From the NCBI RefSeq assembly GCF_945277285.1, contig NZ_CALYPR010000001.1:930001-994000 (forward strand): 64,000 bases of DNA, written 5' to 3'. The position numbers and the translations under genes were made by a program. The DNA is from an uncultured Bartonella sp. (GTDB lineage: Bacteria > Pseudomonadota > Alphaproteobacteria > Rhizobiales > Rhizobiaceae). Numbering within the stretch: the first letter of the stretch is position 1; every line of letters begins with the position of its first letter. Of this stretch, positions 1 to 10,554 are shown in pieces. The notes under the pieces were generated by a model, which worked only from the letters and a program-made list of their open reading frames with translations, was not told where the DNA came from and made no database searches.

Positions 1-1426
1 GGTAATCAAAAGAAGCATAACCTTTTGAAATTGATTTTAAACGATCATAAAAATCAAAAACCACCTCGTTGAGTGGCAAATCATAGCTGACCATCGCCCG
101 GGTACCGACATAAGAAAGATCAACCTGAATGCCACGGCGATCCTGACAGAGTTTCAAAATAGCACCAAGATATTCATCGGGCGACATGATGGTGGCTCGA
201 ATCCACGGTTCTTCAATGGAAGCAATTTTGACAACATCGGGCATATCTGCAGGGTTGTGCAGCTCTTTAACCGTTCCATCTGTCATATTCATGCGATAGA
301 CAACAGAAGGTGCTGTGGCGATAAGATCAAGATTGAATTCGCGTTCAAGCCGTTCTTCAATAATTTCAAGATGCAACAGCCCCAAAAAGCCGCAACGGAA
401 ACCGAATCCTAATGCCGCCGATGTTTCCATTTCATAAGAAAAACTGGCGTCATTCAAACGCAGTTTTCCCATTGCCGCACGAAGATCGGCAAAATCGGCC
501 GCATCGACCGGAAAAAGACCACAAAAAACCACCGGCTGCGCAGGTTTAAAGCCTGGAAGAGCATGGGTACACGGACGATGATCTTCGGTGATTGTATCAC
601 CCACACGCGTATCGGCTACTTCCTTAATCGACGCAGTAATAAAACCAAGCTCACCCGGCCCGAGTTCATCAATTGCAACCATTTTAGGAGTAAAAACTCC
701 GACCCGCTCAACCGGATATTTGGCTCCGGTCCCCATCATGCGAATGGTTTGGCCTTTTTTCAAAATACCATCTATGATCCGAACGAGCACGATAACACCG
801 AGATAAGCATCATACCAACTATCAACCAGCATGGCTTTGAGCGGTTTGTTTGCATCACCTTCTTTGGGTGCCGGAAGTTTGTGAACAATGGCTTCAAGAA
901 CCTGATCGACGCCCATGCCGGTCTTGGCAGAAATTTCTATGGCATCACTGGCGTCAATGCCGATGACCTCTTCAATCTGTTCTTTCACCCGTTCTGGTTC
1001 GGCGGCTGGTAGATCGACCTTGTTTAAAACAACAACCAGTTCATGGTTGTTGTCGATTGCCTGATAGACATTGGCAAGAGTCTGCGCCTCAACACCTTGG
1101 GAAGCATCGACAACAAGAAGCGAGCCTTCGCAGGCAGCCAACGACCGCGAGACTTCATAGGCAAAGTCAACATGTCCGGGCGTATCAATCAAATTTAGAA
1201 TATAGGTCTCGCCATTTTGAGCCTTATAGTGCAGTCGCACAGTCTGGGCTTTGATTGTAATACCACGCTCGCGCTCGATATCCATCGAATCAAGCACTTG
1301 CTCTTTCATTTCCCGCTTATCAAGGCCGCCTGTCATCTGGATGAGCCGGTCGGCCAAGGTCGATTTTCCGTGGTCGATATGGGCCACGATGGAGAAATTT
1401 CGTATATGGTCGCGATCTATTGTCAT
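1..1426 (-). CDS. lepA: Elongation factor 4 (LepA), C-terminus off window
   Basis: Ribosome-associated translational GTPase that back-translocates stalled ribosomes. Reading the minus strand from ATG at 1426 gives [20 protein letters not shown]; the P-loop AHIDHGKST lies at residues 15-23, DTPGH (G3) near residue 75 and NKVD (G4) near 130. The frame stays open to the window edge through EF4-type sequence (the region translated as [11 protein letters not shown] and DLSYVGTR). About 475 codons are present against a usual length near 600, so roughly the last 125 residues are missing. There is no strong Shine-Dalgarno, but the start matches family N-termini. Identification is certain; only the end is unknown. 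Confidence 0.97.
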   Translation of the reverse strand, partial: MTIDRDHIRNFSIVAHIDHGKSTLADRLIQMTGGLDKREMKEQVLDSMDIERERGITIKAQTVRLHYKAQNGETYILNLIDTPGHVDFAYEVSRSLAACEGSLLVVDASQGVEAQTLANVYQAIDNNHELVVVLNKVDLPAAEPERVKEQIEEVIGIDASDAIEISAKTGMGVDQVLEAIVHKLPAPKEGDANKPLKAMLVDSWYDAYLGVIVLVRIIDGILKKGQTIRMMGTGAKYPVERVGVFTPKMVAIDELGPGELGFITASIKEVADTRVGDTITEDHRPCTHALPGFKPAQPVVFCGLFPVDAADFADLRAAMGKLRLNDASFSYEMETSAALGFGFRCGFLGLLHLEIIEERLEREFNLDLIATAPSVVYRMNMTDGTVKELHNPADMPDVVKIASIEEPWIRATIMSPDEYLGAILKLCQDRRGIQVDLSYVGTRAMVSYDLPLNEVVFDFYDRLKSISKGYASFDY

Positions 1427-1703
1427 GCAAAGCGATTTAGCAAGGAACGCAAAGAAACGCAAAGCCGAAATTGATGTTGTAAAGCACCCTGTTGGAAATC
1501 CCGCTCTTTCCACAGAATTGCAACAGCCAATACAACATTATTAGCAGGAACTCTGGTTGATTTTTCTTGCTGGAAACCATAACAACGCCATTTAGAAATA
1601 GAAGATCCAATTTAAAACGAGTACTGCTTGTGAAAAAAGCGGCTAATTTTTCTTTTAGACAGACGTTTTTATGATGACTGACAGTAGTCGAGCGAATTAC
1701 CAG

Positions 1704-2612
1704 TTACATTTTTGGTGATGAATTTGTTTTTATCCGGCTTTTCGGCTTCAATTCGGAAATGAGAATTCCAATGATAATGAAAAGGGCACCCAGAAATGCC
1801 AGATGTGGCAAACGTTCTCCGGCTATACGGCCGACCACCCCGGCCCAGACGGGTTCGCCCGTATAGATAATGGTTGCCCGTGTTGGCGAGACAGATTTTT
1901 GTGCCCAATTCATTGTCAGCTGGATAAGTGCACTCATTGCGGCCAAACCGGATCCGGCAAGAAACCACGCCCATGAAAAAGCCGGAATATATTCACCATT
2001 CAATGGCATAACAGCAAAAGATAGAAAACCGGCAACATAAAGTTGCACGACAGTGACGCGGCAACTGTCGACACGACCGGCAAACAGACTGATGAAAATA
2101 ATTTCCGAAGCGATTGCAAAAGCCGAAACGAGGGTAAGAAATTCACCCTTTGAAAAGGCTAATCCATCCAATCCCTGTCCGGAGACAAGAAGCAGCCCGA
2201 AGAATGCAAAGATAACGCCAATTATACTCGTCAGGCGAGGTCGTTTTCGTAAAATCACCCATTGCAGGAGTGGCACTAATGGCACATAGACAGCTGTGAT
2301 AAACGCCGATTGGCTACTTGCAATTGTTTTCAATCCTGCCGTCTGGAGGCTGTAACCGAGAAAAATCGGAACGCCAATAACTATTCCGGCAAAAAGGTCA
2401 TGAAGCGTCAGGTTTCTCAGACTTCGCCAAAACAGAATGCTGGCAAAAATTCCCGCCAAAATGAATCGAAATCCTACAAAAAAAAGCGGCCCACTCGTGC
2501 GCATTGCTGTATGAATTATAAGAAATGTCGTACCCCATAGAAAAGTGATGCCGATCAAGGCAAGTTCTTCTTTGGTTAAAATGAAAAATCGCTTTTTCTC
2601 TTTATCAGCCAT
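1704..2612 (-). CDS. EamA/DMT-superfamily transporter
   Basis: Predicted inner-membrane metabolite exporter of the drug/metabolite transporter superfamily, 302 residues. About ten hydrophobic segments form two tandem EamA halves; the first half carries FLWGTTFL near residue 25 and the second a WAQKSVSPTRAT region near 235 followed by GEPVWAGVVG, both typical of the family. Its ATG lies 8 nt inside the end of the upstream HAD gene, so the two are probably translationally coupled in an argB-HAD-eamA operon. The substrate cannot be told from sequence. Confidence 0.9.
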   Translation of the reverse strand: MADKEKKRFFILTKEELALIGITFLWGTTFLIIHTAMRTSGPLFFVGFRFILAGIFASILFWRSLRNLTLHDLFAGIVIGVPIFLGYSLQTAGLKTIASSQSAFITAVYVPLVPLLQWVILRKRPRLTSIIGVIFAFFGLLLVSGQGLDGLAFSKGEFLTLVSAFAIASEIIFISLFAGRVDSCRVTVVQLYVAGFLSFAVMPLNGEYIPAFSWAWFLAGSGLAAMSALIQLTMNWAQKSVSPTRATIIYTGEPVWAGVVGRIAGERLPHLAFLGALFIIIGILISELKPKSRIKTNSSPKM

Positions 2613-3285
2613 TCAGCCGGCCTATCAGGCTATGAAGAAAAACTTCAAGCTTGGGGGCGGCGAGATCAATAAAGGGAGGAATGTCATTTCCCTCTTTAGC
2701 GCCAACCAATATATTAATCATGCCCAGTTCTTTACAGGTCGAAAGATTGGCAAGATTATCTTCAAACATTGCTGTTTTTTCAGGATCTATCAAAAAATGT
2801 CCCAAAAACCGGTCATAGGCTGCCCGATAGGGTTTTGGCAAAAAATCGGTGAAAGTAACATCGTAAATGCCGTCAAAACATCCTTCTAATCCCCGGTGAG
2901 TTAAAACACGTCTGGCATGGGCGCGGTCACCATTGGTGAAAATAAACTTGCGTCCGGGCAGTTTTGCAATATCGTTGGCCAGTTGCTGATCGGTTTTCAG
3001 AGAGGAATAGTCTATATTGTGGACATCTTTGAGATAGTCATCCACATCAACAAAATATTCCTCGATAAGACCACGCAAAGCACCCCCGTATTTTTCACGA
3101 AAATGATGGCGAAGGCGCTTGACCTCTTCATCATCGTCAAGTTCAAGCTGCTTTTTGACGTAAGCACTGATACGTTGGTCGATCTGTGCCCAAAGGCCGC
3201 TGTCACGGGGATAAAGCGTGTCATCAAGATCAAACACCCAAACATTGACGGCTTTAAGCCGCGACACGGTTCTTTCGTTTATCAT
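2605..3285 (-). CDS. HAD-family hydrolase, pyrimidine 5'-nucleotidase type
   Basis: Haloacid-dehalogenase phosphatase of 226 residues resembling pyrimidine 5'-nucleotidases (the SDT1/TIGR01993-like group found beside argB in rhizobia). Motif I is FDLDDTLYP near residue 18, with the nucleophile and general acid aspartates both present; motif II is FTNGD near residue 116; the motif III/IV region includes KPYRAAYD and MFEDNLANL near 155-185. The start ATG overlaps the argB stop in an ATGA junction, and the 3' end overlaps the eamA start, so the three genes read as one operon. Substrate assignment is by family only. Confidence 0.9.
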   Translation of the reverse strand: MINERTVSRLKAVNVWVFDLDDTLYPRDSGLWAQIDQRISAYVKKQLELDDDEEVKRLRHHFREKYGGALRGLIEEYFVDVDDYLKDVHNIDYSSLKTDQQLANDIAKLPGRKFIFTNGDRAHARRVLTHRGLEGCFDGIYDVTFTDFLPKPYRAAYDRFLGHFLIDPEKTAMFEDNLANLSTCKELGMINILVGAKEGNDIPPFIDLAAPKLEVFLHSLIGRLNG

Positions 3286-4187
3286 GGCACAATCAACGTA
3301 CCTGCACCACGCTCGGTAAACAGTTCAAGCAACACAGAATGGGCAGTTTTACCATTCAATATAACAACACCTTCAACACCACGTTCAATGGCTTCGATGC
3401 ATGTTTCAACCTTGGGGATCATACCACCGGAAATCGTTCCGTCAGCGATAAGCATCTCACATTGTTTAACGGTCAATTCTTTGTAGAGTACGCCACTTTT
3501 ATCGAGTACACCCGGAACATCGGTTAAAAACAAGAGACGTTTGGCTTTCAGCGCTCCGGCAATGGCCCCGGCAAAAACATCGGCATTGATATTATAGGTA
3601 TTGCCATCGCGTCCCGGTGCGACCGGAGCAATCACCGGTATCATCTCCGAGCGCGCAAGCAGATCAAGGAGTGTGCGGTCAACTTCGACCGGCTCGCCGA
3701 CAAAGCCGAGATCAAGAATACGTTCAATATTGGAATCAGGGTCAATTACCTTTTTCTGGGCTTTTTCTGCAAAAACCATATTACCGTCTTTGCCACAAAG
3801 GCCGATTGCCCACTCGCCTTCGGCGTTGATCAAGGCAACAATTTCCTTGTTGATCGACCCAGCGAGAACCATTTCGACAATTTCAACGGTTTTGGCGTCG
3901 GTAACACGAAGTCCACCTTCAAATTTCGATTCAATGCCCATTTTGGCGAGCAACTTTGCTATTTGAGGGCCTCCGCCATGCACAACAATGGGATTGATGC
4001 CGGATTGTTTGAGAAGGGCTATATCGCGCGCAAAAGCGCGCCCGAGTTCCGGATCACCCATGGCATGGCCACCATATTTGACAACGACTGTCTTGTTTTC
4101 ATATTTTTGCATATAAGGCAAAGCTGCAGAAAGCAGCGCAGCCTGTTTTTCAGCAACATCGGCAGCATTCGTCATTGTGTCACCCAT
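3282..4187 (-). CDS. argB: Acetylglutamate kinase
   Basis: Second step of arginine biosynthesis: phosphorylates N-acetyl-L-glutamate. The frame is open further upstream, but the start at 4187 is chosen because GGAGGA stands 7-8 nt before that ATG and the 301-residue product matches the family length. The amino-acid-kinase signatures are VVKYGGHAM at about residues 34-43 and VVHGGGPQI near 75; the C-terminal half has LFLTDVPGV and the SGGMIPKVE motif. The stop overlaps the next start (ATGA). argG and argH are elsewhere in the window, so arginine synthesis seems intact. The upstream end faces prpE across about 200 nt. Confidence 0.96.
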   Translation of the reverse strand: MGDTMTNAADVAEKQAALLSAALPYMQKYENKTVVVKYGGHAMGDPELGRAFARDIALLKQSGINPIVVHGGGPQIAKLLAKMGIESKFEGGLRVTDAKTVEIVEMVLAGSINKEIVALINAEGEWAIGLCGKDGNMVFAEKAQKKVIDPDSNIERILDLGFVGEPVEVDRTLLDLLARSEMIPVIAPVAPGRDGNTYNINADVFAGAIAGALKAKRLLFLTDVPGVLDKSGVLYKELTVKQCEMLIADGTISGGMIPKVETCIEAIERGVEGVVILNGKTAHSVLLELFTERGAGTLIVP

Positions 4188-4288
4188 AAAATCATCCTCC
4201 TCAAAAGCGCGAAAAAATTTGACTGCCTTTGTAATAACAAATGATCTCTCGCCTTTCGCTTCTAGTGCATACCGATACCATATAGCAA

Positions 4289-4372
4289 AGCAATAAATTT
4301 TTCTATTGCTACAATTTAGCACTAGACAAGAATTTTTAAGCCGCTAAGTTTCGTCGTGAGGAAAATTTGCAA
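4289..4372. promoter_or_regulatory. argB/prpE divergent promoter region
   Basis: Between the divergent argB and prpE genes there is a perfect 7-bp inverted repeat (AGCAATA at 4289-4295, TATTGCT at 4304-4310, 8-nt spacer). A single TTTGCAA at 4366-4372 sits just before the prpE ribosome binding site (GGGAGG). TTTGCAA is the half-site type described for PccR-like regulators, and such repeats flank the regulator gene at 10277, so co-regulation of prpE is possible. A lone heptamer in AT-rich DNA is weak evidence. Confidence 0.25.
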
Positions 4373-4389
4373 GCTGGGAGGGTTGCATC

Positions 4390-6303
4390 ATGTCATCGTA
4401 CGATCAAATTTATAGTGAATCGCTGGAACAACCTGAAGAATTTTGGGGGAAAGCGGCGAAGTTGATCGATTGGTTCAAGCCTTTTGACAAAGTATTTGAT
4501 AAAAATGCCGGTGTTTATGGGCGTTGGTTTACAGGAGGAAAAACCAATGCCTGCTATAATGCTATAGACCGTCATGTCAAAGCTGGCCGGGGCGGGCAAG
4601 TGGCTATCTATTATGATAGCCCTGTCAGCGAAGGGAAAAGAGGCATTACCTATCAGGAACTTTTGGACGAAGTGCAGGCATTGGCTGCCTTTATGCAGGA
4701 TCTCGGCATACAAAAAGGCGATCGTGTGCTCATTTATATGCCGATGATTCCTCAGGTTTTTACCTCGGTTTTTGCTTGTACGCGCATTGGTGCCGTGCAT
4801 TCGATCGTTTTTGGCGGCTTTTCTGCCAAAGAACTTGCTATTCGCATTGACGATTGTAAGCCGAAACTGATTATCGCCGCCTCTTGCGGCATCGAGCCCA
4901 ACCGCATTGTGCCTTATCAAGCGATGGTTAATCAGGCCATTGAAATTGCTAAACATGAAGTCGAACACTGCATTGTTCATGAACGGCCAATCATTCAAAA
5001 GGCGCCCGAAGGACTTTTTACTTTAAAAGACGGACGCGATTTCGATTATGCCGTGGTGCTCAAAGAAAACATGGGGCGCAAGCTCGAATGTGTCGAACTT
5101 GATGCGAACGACCCGCTTTATATCCTATACACATCCGGCACGACTGGTAAACCCAAAGGTGTCATGCGCGATATCGGCGGTTATATGGTCGCACTCACAT
5201 GGACAATGGGGGCTGTTTTCAATGTTAAAGCCGGCGAAGTCATGTTTACCGCTTCGGATGTCGGCTGGGTAGTGGGCCATTCCTATATTCTTTATGCTCC
5301 ACTTCTTATTGGTGCAACCACTGTGCTTTATGAGGGAAAACCGGTTGGTACGCCAGATCCCGGCACATTCTGGCGCATCTGTAATGAATATAATGTACGT
5401 TCGTTTTTTTCTGCACCAACGGCATTTCGTTCAATCAAACGCGAAGATCCTAACGGTGACTACGCAAAACCCTTCCAATTACCGAATTTACAGGCGATGT
5501 TTGTTGCCGGTGAACGGGCCGATCCCGATACGCTGGAATGGGCAACCCGTCTTTTCAAAGTTCCGGTCATTGACAATTGGTGGCAGACCGAAACCGGCTG
5601 GCCGATTGCGGCAAACCCTTTTGGCTTAGGTCTTAAGCCGATCAAACCCGGTTCACCAACACTTCCGATGCCGGGTTATGCAATTGATGTTCTGGATGAA
5701 GAGGGCAACAAAGTTCCGGCCGGAACCTTTGGCAATCTTGCTTTCCGTCTTCCACTTCCGCCGGGATGTTTGCCAACTTTATGGAACGCTGACGAACAAT
5801 TCAAAAAGACTTATCTCGAGCGTTTCCCCGGTTATTATAATTCTTCCGATGCCGGCTATATTGATGAAGATGGCTACGTTTTTGTCATGAGCCGTACCGA
5901 TGATATCATCAACGTTGCCGGTCACCGGTTGTCAACCGGTGGCATGGAAGAAGCCCTTGCCGGACATCAGGATGTTGCGGAATGTGCGGTCATCGGCATT
6001 AGCGATAAATTGAAGGGGCAAATTCCTTGTGGTTTTATTGTTCTCAAACACAATGTTGAACGTCCGGTAGCAACCATTGAGAAAGAATGCGTTACTCGCA
6101 TTCGTGAAACAATCGGGCCGGTTGCGGCTTTCAAATTGGTATTGACTGTGCATAAATTACCAAAAACACGTTCTGGAAAAATTTTACGTGCCATGATCCG
6201 TAAAATTGTCGATGGTGAGGCATGGACAATTCCAAGCACTATTGAAGATCCGGCAACACTTTATGAAATTGAAGAGGTTGTTGCAGCGCGCGGTTTTCGT
6301 TGA
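4390..6303 (+). CDS. prpE: Propionyl-CoA synthetase (acyl-CoA ligase)
   Basis: AMP-forming acyl-CoA synthetase of 637 residues, closest to PrpE-type propionate:CoA ligases: propionate + ATP + CoA gives propionyl-CoA. The PrpE/Acs N-terminus includes YGRWFTGGKTNACYNAIDRH; the AMP-binding P-loop YTSGTTGKPKG is near residues 246-256; WWQTETGWP near 397; and the C-terminal TRSGKILR motif near 595 carries the acetylatable lysine. The ATG is preceded by GGGAGG. It stands alone between argB and a lysR gene, but pccBA, mcm and mce 4-6 kb away would use its product. Acetyl-CoA synthetase activity cannot be excluded. Confidence 0.9.
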   Translation: MSSYDQIYSESLEQPEEFWGKAAKLIDWFKPFDKVFDKNAGVYGRWFTGGKTNACYNAIDRHVKAGRGGQVAIYYDSPVSEGKRGITYQELLDEVQALAAFMQDLGIQKGDRVLIYMPMIPQVFTSVFACTRIGAVHSIVFGGFSAKELAIRIDDCKPKLIIAASCGIEPNRIVPYQAMVNQAIEIAKHEVEHCIVHERPIIQKAPEGLFTLKDGRDFDYAVVLKENMGRKLECVELDANDPLYILYTSGTTGKPKGVMRDIGGYMVALTWTMGAVFNVKAGEVMFTASDVGWVVGHSYILYAPLLIGATTVLYEGKPVGTPDPGTFWRICNEYNVRSFFSAPTAFRSIKREDPNGDYAKPFQLPNLQAMFVAGERADPDTLEWATRLFKVPVIDNWWQTETGWPIAANPFGLGLKPIKPGSPTLPMPGYAIDVLDEEGNKVPAGTFGNLAFRLPLPPGCLPTLWNADEQFKKTYLERFPGYYNSSDAGYIDEDGYVFVMSRTDDIINVAGHRLSTGGMEEALAGHQDVAECAVIGISDKLKGQIPCGFIVLKHNVERPVATIEKECVTRIRETIGPVAAFKLVLTVHKLPKTRSGKILRAMIRKIVDGEAWTIPSTIEDPATLYEIEEVVAARGFR

Positions 6304-6346
6304 AGAATCACCACGAAAACGAATTTTCATGGCAAAAAACTTTAAA

Positions 6347-6376
6347 CAGAAGGTGGCGGTTCACTGCCATCTTCTG
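6347..6376. terminator. Hairpin between prpE and lysR
   Basis: An 11-bp stem with one G-T pair (CAGAAGGTGGC at 6347-6357, GCCATCTTCTG at 6366-6376, 8-nt loop) lies between the convergent prpE and lysR genes. On the minus strand it is followed by TTTAAAGTTTTTT, so it fits a terminator for lysR better; the plus side lacks a T-run. The rest of 6304-6625 shows no other structure and only short non-coding frames. Confidence 0.5.
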
Positions 6377-6625
6377 TTGAGAAACATAACCCCACTTTTT
6401 GAAAACTGGAAATTGCACGCAACCGGTCCGGCAGACTTCTGGAAAAACTTGTTCGTTAGAAATCAAAGACAAAGCAATTCGGCGATTTTCCGGAAATTTA
6501 AAAACCAAATTTCAGTAAAAACCGATGCCTGTTCTTCTGGACAGAAATTGCGTCCTTCCGCTGCATCGCCAAGCCTGAGGAAATTGCGGTTTAGGTCTGG
6601 TAGCAAATCACACAACGTTTTAATT

Positions 6626-7540
6626 TTAGAGCGTTCGACGCTGTTTTTTTGAACGGTTTTGCACAATAAAAAAGTCGATAAAAGCACGTAATGCGGCTCG
6701 CATTTTCTGTTCCGGATAATAAATATAAAAGCCGGAAAACGGTGGTGTCCAATCTTCCATCACTTTGACAAGCGCACCTTGATCAATTGCCGCTTGGACA
6801 TAGTCTTCGAAGAGATAGGCAAGCCCGACACTTTGCAGAACCGCATCAATAATCAATTGATGGTTGTTAACAATCAATTGCTCGGGCGGCGTGACTGTTA
6901 GTTTTTTCCTTCCCTTTTCAAACTCCCATACATAGGTGTGTTTGTCGTTGAAGCGATATAAAATTGCAGTGTGGTCTTTCAAATCTCGCGGGTGACAAGG
7001 AATCCTATGGCAACGAAAATATTCCGGCGTTGCAACCAGAACACTACGCAAATCACTTCCGATTTTTGCCGCAACCATATCTTTCTCGACATGTTCATGA
7101 AGACGAATGCCCGCATCAAAGCCCGATTTTACAATATCGATAAAACGATTGTCGATAACAAGATCAAGCTCTATGTCGGGATAAGCTTTGGTAAACGCCC
7201 CCAAATGGGGAGAAAGTAGAAATTTTGCCGCCGAATACCCGGTACTTATCCGCAATTTCCCTGAAACTTTATTGTGCGCAGTCTTTGCTTCGTTGAAACC
7301 ATCTTCGATCATTCTGAGTGCCGGGGATGTCTGGGAAATCAGCACCTTGCCCTCTTCGCTTAAATTCAAGCTGCGTGTCGTGCGATTGAAAAGTTGTATC
7401 CCCAAACTCTCTTCAAGTTTTGCAACCGCATAGGAAACAGCTGAAGGCGCGATATTCAACTGTCGTGCAGCACTGCGAAAACTGCCTTCCTTAACAACTG
7501 CTTCAAAAATAAGTAAATGGGAAAGCTGTTGTCTATCCAT
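6626..7540 (-). CDS. LysR-family transcriptional regulator
   Basis: 304-residue LysR-type regulator. The N-terminal winged helix-turn-helix includes FEAVVKEGSFRSAARQL and SAVSYAVAKLEESLG (about residues 10-50), then LFNRTTRSL; the rest is a substrate-binding effector domain. The frame has a TTG codon just before ATG 7540; the ATG is taken as start. It is divergent from the aldo-keto reductase at 7665 with a 124-nt AT-rich gap, the classical arrangement in which a LysR protein controls its neighbour and itself. The effector is unknown. Confidence 0.92.
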   Translation of the reverse strand: MDRQQLSHLLIFEAVVKEGSFRSAARQLNIAPSAVSYAVAKLEESLGIQLFNRTTRSLNLSEEGKVLISQTSPALRMIEDGFNEAKTAHNKVSGKLRISTGYSAAKFLLSPHLGAFTKAYPDIELDLVIDNRFIDIVKSGFDAGIRLHEHVEKDMVAAKIGSDLRSVLVATPEYFRCHRIPCHPRDLKDHTAILYRFNDKHTYVWEFEKGRKKLTVTPPEQLIVNNHQLIIDAVLQSVGLAYLFEDYVQAAIDQGALVKVMEDWTPPFSGFYIYYPEQKMRAALRAFIDFFIVQNRSKKQRRTL

Positions 7541-7664
7541 CAATTACGCACTTTCTTATTGTTCTAAAAATTAGACTATATATAACAAATTAAACCATAT
7601 AATAAAACAGTCAAAAATGGATTAAGGTTAGGTACGTTTAGCAAAACAACAAGGATCGACGTGT

Positions 7665-8657
<993 letters not shown>

Positions 8658-8710
8658 CGACCTGAAAATTGCTAATTCTCGCAGTCGAAAATGACTTTTT
8701 GATAAAACTT

Positions 8711-8838
8711 CAGGGCATGAAACAGTCAGTTTTGATTTCACGCCCTGCCCTATTCTGGTAATTTTTACCATTTGCGGTTTTTGCATGAGCGGTTTGCAAA
8801 AGTAGCTTTTTCAGCTAAAGCAATACTGAAGGTGCTTT
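8711..8838. terminator. Convergent terminator region (AKR / PccR-like)
   Basis: Two hairpins lie between the convergent aldo-keto reductase and regulator genes. The first has 12-nt arms with one mismatch (8711-8722 and 8736-8747). The second (AAAGCA at 8817-8822, TGCTTT at 8833-8838) runs into a T-run on the plus strand. Between them is GGTTTGCAAAAG (about 8791-8802), a copy of the TTTGCAA heptamer also found upstream of the regulator; its position downstream of both genes makes a regulatory role doubtful. Confidence 0.4.
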
Positions 8839-8858
8839 TTTATACACTACCTGATCAT

Positions 8859-10277
8859 TTAGCCAATTTGCTCCAATATATAGGGCAAAACATCACGTTC
8901 ATTATAATTGACTGATAAACGGTGTTTGAGTGGTGGTGCAACACGGCTCGGGCAGCGTGTGCGCGGACAAATGCGGCAGGATATGCCAATCGGTTCATAA
9001 GCGGCATTGTTATCCAGATTAAGACCATCTGCATAAACAAATTGCGAAGCATTCGATATTTCACAACCAAAGGCCAATGCATAATGCGGATGCGGACTAT
9101 GATAGCCGCCATTGCCTTTGACAACCTGCACAGCCATACACAGATAGCGCACACCGTCAGGCGTTTCGGCAAGCTGACGGATAATATTTCCGGGAGCTTC
9201 AAATGCCTGATGGGCGTTCCATACCGGACATGCAGCCCCATAACGGCCAAACTGCAGCTTCACAGCACTATGGCGTTTGGTGATATTGCCTGCACGGTCA
9301 ATACGCGCAAAGAAAATCGGGACACCCTTCATGCCGGGTCTTTGCAACGTCGAAAGCCGGTGGCAAACCTGTTCTAGCGAAACACTGAAACGGGCGGCAA
9401 GCAATTCTATATCATGACGCAACAAATTTGCAGTGCGCAAAAACGGCTTATAAGGAAGAACCAGCGCACCCGCAAAATAATTGTAAAGGCCGATCCGGCA
9501 AATCTCGTTGGCTTCCTCGGATTTAAAGGACGCTTTGGCAATAATGTCACTACAAAGCTGGTAGGCTTCAAACTGGGCAAGCTGTACTGCAAGCTGGAAT
9601 GCACGTTTTTGTGGGGCAATATAGGGATTTAAAGTCAATGTACAATTTGACGGATCATAACGGCGGACCATGCCGTCATCGCTCGTACCCCACCGTACAA
9701 GAACCTGATATTTTTCTTCAAGGCGCCGGATTAACGCGGCATGATTATCACTTTCACCGATGCCGATTTCTGCGGCAAGCTGTTCAGCACAACGGTCAAG
9801 CTCATCGATATAATTATCGACAAAGTGGAAAAAATCCCTTACCTCCTCATAAGGTAAAATTTCTGTAAGGCCACTTGCCTGCAACTTACCGTCAGTGCTT
9901 GCCAATTGTTCCGATGCAAGCCGATAGGCTTGATGGCAAGTGATGAGTGCACGTGCAAGCCCCGGGGCATTTTGGGTAATAAGTCGTAATTCCTGCATGC
10001 CTGCACGATTGTTTTTAAACAGCGGATCGGTCAACGTTTCGCTTAATGCGGAAAGCAGCCGGTCATCCTCGCCGGATGACAGACTGGAAATGTCAACGTG
10101 AAAATTTTCAGCCAAAGACAAAAGAACTGCCGCCGAAACCGGTCGCTGGTTGTTTTCAATCTGATTGAGATAGGATGTTGAAATGCCGATCCGCTCTGCA
10201 AAATGGGCCTGCGTCAGCTGCTGATCTTCGCGTAGTTTGCGGACCTTGCGCCCGATATAGAGTTTTCCGATAGCCAT
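8859..10277 (-). CDS. pccR: Short-chain fatty acyl-CoA regulator, PccR/ScfR type
   Basis: 472-residue regulator. An XRE-type helix-turn-helix (about residues 5-60, with LTQAHFAERIGISTSYLNQIE) is followed by a short-chain-acyl-CoA sensing region and a C-terminal DUF2083-like segment rich in paired cysteines (CRICPRTRCPSR). Known relatives (PccR and MccR in Rhodobacter, RamB in actinobacteria) control propionyl-CoA carboxylase, methylcitrate or glyoxylate genes and bind repeated TTTGCAA-type sites. Start ATG at 10277 gives the usual N-terminus (MAIGKLYIGRK); an upstream in-frame ATG would translate through the operator. It is divergent from pccBA-mcm-mce, its expected target. The symbol is by analogy. 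Confidence 0.88.
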   Translation of the reverse strand: MAIGKLYIGRKVRKLREDQQLTQAHFAERIGISTSYLNQIENNQRPVSAAVLLSLAENFHVDISSLSSGEDDRLLSALSETLTDPLFKNNRAGMQELRLITQNAPGLARALITCHQAYRLASEQLASTDGKLQASGLTEILPYEEVRDFFHFVDNYIDELDRCAEQLAAEIGIGESDNHAALIRRLEEKYQVLVRWGTSDDGMVRRYDPSNCTLTLNPYIAPQKRAFQLAVQLAQFEAYQLCSDIIAKASFKSEEANEICRIGLYNYFAGALVLPYKPFLRTANLLRHDIELLAARFSVSLEQVCHRLSTLQRPGMKGVPIFFARIDRAGNITKRHSAVKLQFGRYGAACPVWNAHQAFEAPGNIIRQLAETPDGVRYLCMAVQVVKGNGGYHSPHPHYALAFGCEISNASQFVYADGLNLDNNAAYEPIGISCRICPRTRCPSRVAPPLKHRLSVNYNERDVLPYILEQIG

Positions 10278-10288
10278 GTTTTTCACAT

Positions 10289-10333
10289 TTTTGCAATTTA
10301 CAATTTGCAATTTTATAACTTACGCATTTGCAC
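10289..10333. promoter_or_regulatory. Operator-like TTTGCAA repeats
   Basis: TTTGCAA occurs at 10290-10296 and 10304-10310, with a related TTTGCAC at 10327-10333, immediately upstream of the pccR start and in the shared pccR/pccB promoter region. The published Rhodobacter PccR site is two TTTGCAAA half-sites separated by 4 nt; here the first two copies are 14 nt start to start, slightly wider. Autoregulation and control of pccBA are the natural readings. Confidence 0.55.
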
Positions 10334-10386
10334 ACGATCAAGCTTTATTATTTTTTCCCCTGTGATAATTTGATCTTCGGGAGGAA

Positions 10387-10468
10387 AAAGGCATTGCCTT
10401 TGATTAATCGAATACATGTGGGAGGAATAGAAAAGGCTGCGTTGGGAAAGCGCGCCTTTTCTTTTTTT
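10387..10468 (+). promoter_or_regulatory. Possible transcription attenuator ahead of pccB
   Basis: A strong intrinsic terminator (9 + 3 bp stem with a one-base bulge, arms 10429-10440 and 10451-10462, then six further Ts) lies about 90 nt before the pccB start. Upstream, AAAGGC (10387-10392) and GCCTTT (10396-10401) form a small hairpin, and GCCTTT could instead pair with AAAGGC inside the terminator's 5' arm, giving an antiterminator. A short frame with GGGAGG 9 nt before TTG (10394-10495, 33 codons) runs through the terminator. This geometry resembles attenuation; alternatively it ends a small separate transcript. Confidence 0.45.
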
Positions 10469-10554
10469 GTCCGCTATCCATTCCTATCCCAATAACGTCA
10501 TCTAAAGCAGCAAAAGTGGCGTTTTACCGGTTTTTAAAACCCATTGGAGGAACA

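Noticed and set aside
4312..4322. CIRCE element (HrcA operator) upstream of argB, from TTTAGCACT
   Set aside because: Only the first half resembles TTAGCACTC; the complementary GAGTGCTAA is absent at the needed 9-nt spacing.
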